Below, piece after piece: positions 62,691 through 64,000 of a DNA stretch of 64,000 nt (position 1 is its first letter; every line of letters starts with the position of its first letter). Location: the NCBI GenBank assembly GCA_016235585.1, contig JACRJY010000136.1:1-64000 (forward strand). The letters are read 5' to 3'. The notes under the pieces are model-generated. The model saw nothing but the letters and a program-made list of their open reading frames with translations. It did no database searches and had not been told where the DNA came from. Source of the stretch: Verrucomicrobiota bacterium. Its GTDB lineage: Bacteria > Verrucomicrobiota > Verrucomicrobiia > Limisphaerales > JACRJY01. The translations under genes were made by a program, and so were the position numbers.

Positions 62691-64000
62691 GACTGAAACG
62701 CAGGATGCGCGTGGAGAATTTGAACTCGCCCACCCACAGGTAGCCACCGCCCCACGCGAGCGAGCCGGGCATGAAGAGCTGATTCCGTCCGATGGCCGGG
62801 TTGCGGTCCTGTTCGTCCGTCGCGCCGAGCAACGCATCGGCAGGCCGGCCCGCGAGCGCGTCCTCGACGCGGTCCCACACATCCACGCGGTTGAAGCTGC
62901 GGTTGCACACGAACAGGCGCCCATCGGCCATGAGACATTCGCTCGGCAGATTGAACTGCCCGCGTCCGCCTAGGGTGATTGGCTCCGCGCGCGAACTAAG
63001 TTCGCTCACCCGCCACAGGCTGATGCCGCCGCCCTCGAACGGCGCGGCGCAGAGATAATTGCCATCGCTCGTCAGCCGGCCGGGACTGCGCATCGAAAGC
63101 GTGAACGCCGGCTCGCTGTCCTGATTCGGAATGCCGCGCCAGACATAGATGGATTCGCTGCGCCGGTCGGCGAGGTAAAAATACTTGTCGTCGAACGCGA
63201 CGCCGGTGAGTTCGCCGAGTTCCACGCTGCCGATGCGCCGGCTCAACACGATGTCCGGTGGCTCGCCGTTGAACGGAAGCTTTTTCCAGATGGAAACTGA
63301 ACTGCGTCCGGCGAGCGCGAGCGTCGAGCCGTGCAATTCGTTGTCCCACGGACCTTCGGGCAGGTGCATCACAAGATCGGGCTTCGCAGCGCTCTCGTCC
63401 GGCAGCTTGCGCCAGACAAACATCTTCCGGTCGAAGTCCGACGTGACAAACAGGCTCTTGCCATCCGTCGCGACCACGGCGTTCTGGATGAAAAAATTTT
63501 CCGCCCACGTGTTCTGGTCCGTGCGGTCACTTCCGAGAGCGAAGTCGGCGGGCTGATTGTCGCGCGTCGGCACCGTGTTCCAGCCGAGGATGTGATTGCC
63601 GTTGTAGGTGCAGACATAGAGCCGGCCGTTCGCCACGACCGCGTCCGGGCCGTCGCCATTGCGATACGTTTGCGGGCGCAAGACGACGTCGGCATCCGCC
63701 TCCGCATCGCGTGGCGGTTTGTTGAACAGATAGACCGACTGCATCCCACCGACCACGAGCTTGCCGTCCGGCGTGAACGAACCCTTCACCCACTCACTCC
63801 ACTTCCAATCCGGTTGCTGCGTGGATGAAGTGGGAAAGGAATTCCAGACCATCGTCGCGGGGCGCGAGGCCGCGCTGTTGTTGTGGTCGCTCACGGCGAA
63901 GAAGGTCTTGCCGTCGCTGGTGACGTTGCGCGGCGTGCCCGCGTCGTCGGGGCGCAGCACGAGGTCCGGCGGTTGGTTGTCGCGCGTCGGCAGAGAATTC
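62659..64000 (-). CDS. Beta-propeller-like repeat protein (5' partial)
   Basis: At least 447 residues are built from repeats of about 45-60 residues with a recurring W-x(2-3)-P phrase: GWNTVPTRDNQPADFAL, VWRKLPDESAAKPDLVM, IWKKLPFNGEPPDIVLS and VWRGIPNQDSEPAFTLS. Each is preceded by a strand such as LTSDGNYLCAA or VATDGKSLFVT. Such units suggest a six- to eight-bladed propeller of NHL/SMP-30-like type. The frame is open at the window edge and its first residues there (NSLPTRDNQPPDLVLRPDD) are another unit, so the N-terminus and any signal peptide lie beyond. The ligand is unknown. Confidence 0.8.
   Translation of the reverse strand, partial: NSLPTRDNQPPDLVLRPDDAGTPRNVTSDGKTFFAVSDHNNSAASRPATMVWNSFPTSSTQQPDWKWSEWVKGSFTPDGKLVVGGMQSVYLFNKPPRDAEADADVVLRPQTYRNGDGPDAVVANGRLYVCTYNGNHILGWNTVPTRDNQPADFALGSDRTDQNTWAENFFIQNAVVATDGKSLFVTSDFDRKMFVWRKLPDESAAKPDLVMHLPEGPWDNELHGSTLALAGRSSVSIWKKLPFNGEPPDIVLSRRIGSVELGELTGVAFDDKYFYLADRRSESIYVWRGIPNQDSEPAFTLSMRSPGRLTSDGNYLCAAPFEGGGISLWRVSELSSRAEPITLGGRGQFNLPSECLMADGRLFVCNRSFNRVDVWDRVEDALAGRPADALLGATDEQDRNPAIGRNQLFMPGSLAWGGGYLWVGEFKFSTRILRFSPKAKPGAGAN

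Overview
The window looks like a chromosome segment of a high-GC, Gram-negative member of the Planctomycetes-Verrucomicrobia-Chlamydiae group, most likely Verrucomicrobiota. The evidence is an LPS pathway (LpxK, a heptosyltransferase-type GT9), BamA/Skp outer-membrane biogenesis, and PVC-type families (DUF1501, PSCyt1/DUF1549/DUF1553, ThuA-dehydrogenase, DUF1080, many sulfatases). There are also many dispersed palindromic repeats. No rRNA, tRNA, CRISPR array, IS element or origin was recognised.

Layout. 1-4420: an HtrA-type protease (5' cut by the window edge) followed by a GldA/GldF/GldG-like ABC system in one overlapping + strand operon. 4573-8776: a beta-CASP metallo-beta-lactamase protein and ClpB. 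8835-13280 (minus): dnaB, bamA and skp, read in that order. 13427-19272: a RodZ-like HTH membrane protein, a LOG-family protein, an EF-hand protein, a GT9/LpxK pair and an NfeD protease. 19407-20306: a PfkB kinase. 20307-21241 has no credible gene. It holds a TIR-bounded palindromic element and a 21-bp tandem array that stays in exact phase for at least 24 units. 21242-23278 (minus): an NAD-kinase-like protein and an SPFH protein in a stretch visibly poorer in G+C than its flanks. 23600-25466: a GT2 glycosyltransferase and a zinc alcohol dehydrogenase.

25510-55089 is about 30 kb of genes all on the minus strand, mostly overlapping or nearly abutting. It encodes six sulfatases, three DUF1080 proteins, two CocE-type hydrolases, a DUF1501 protein, a PSCyt1/DUF1549/LamG/DUF1553 protein, a ceramidase-like protein, a metallophosphoesterase, an SGNH-like protein, a cupin and a 1762-residue ThuA-SGNH-dehydrogenase-HEAT-cupredoxin protein. 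Nearly all carry signal peptides. The cluster reads as a periplasmic or extracellular programme for breaking down sulfated, esterified polysaccharide. No sulfatase-maturing enzyme and no SusC/SusD pair lies in the window. 55152-58250: an HrpB-type helicase and a TMEM14-like protein. 58403-64000: a sialate O-acetylesterase, a small zinc-ribbon protein, a TPR protein and a beta-propeller-like protein (5' cut by the window edge).

The most unusual signal is that dispersed palindromic repeats occur inside reading frames. Three sit in the HrpB helicase and one of about 127 bp sits in the DUF1553 protein. Two related copies form the N-terminal leaders of two unrelated secreted enzymes, and a GAGGAC-type repeat encodes the signal-peptide core of a CocE hydrolase. 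This resembles Rickettsia palindromic elements, but here several copies supply export signals. The link is an inference from reading the sequence and needs a genome-wide repeat search.
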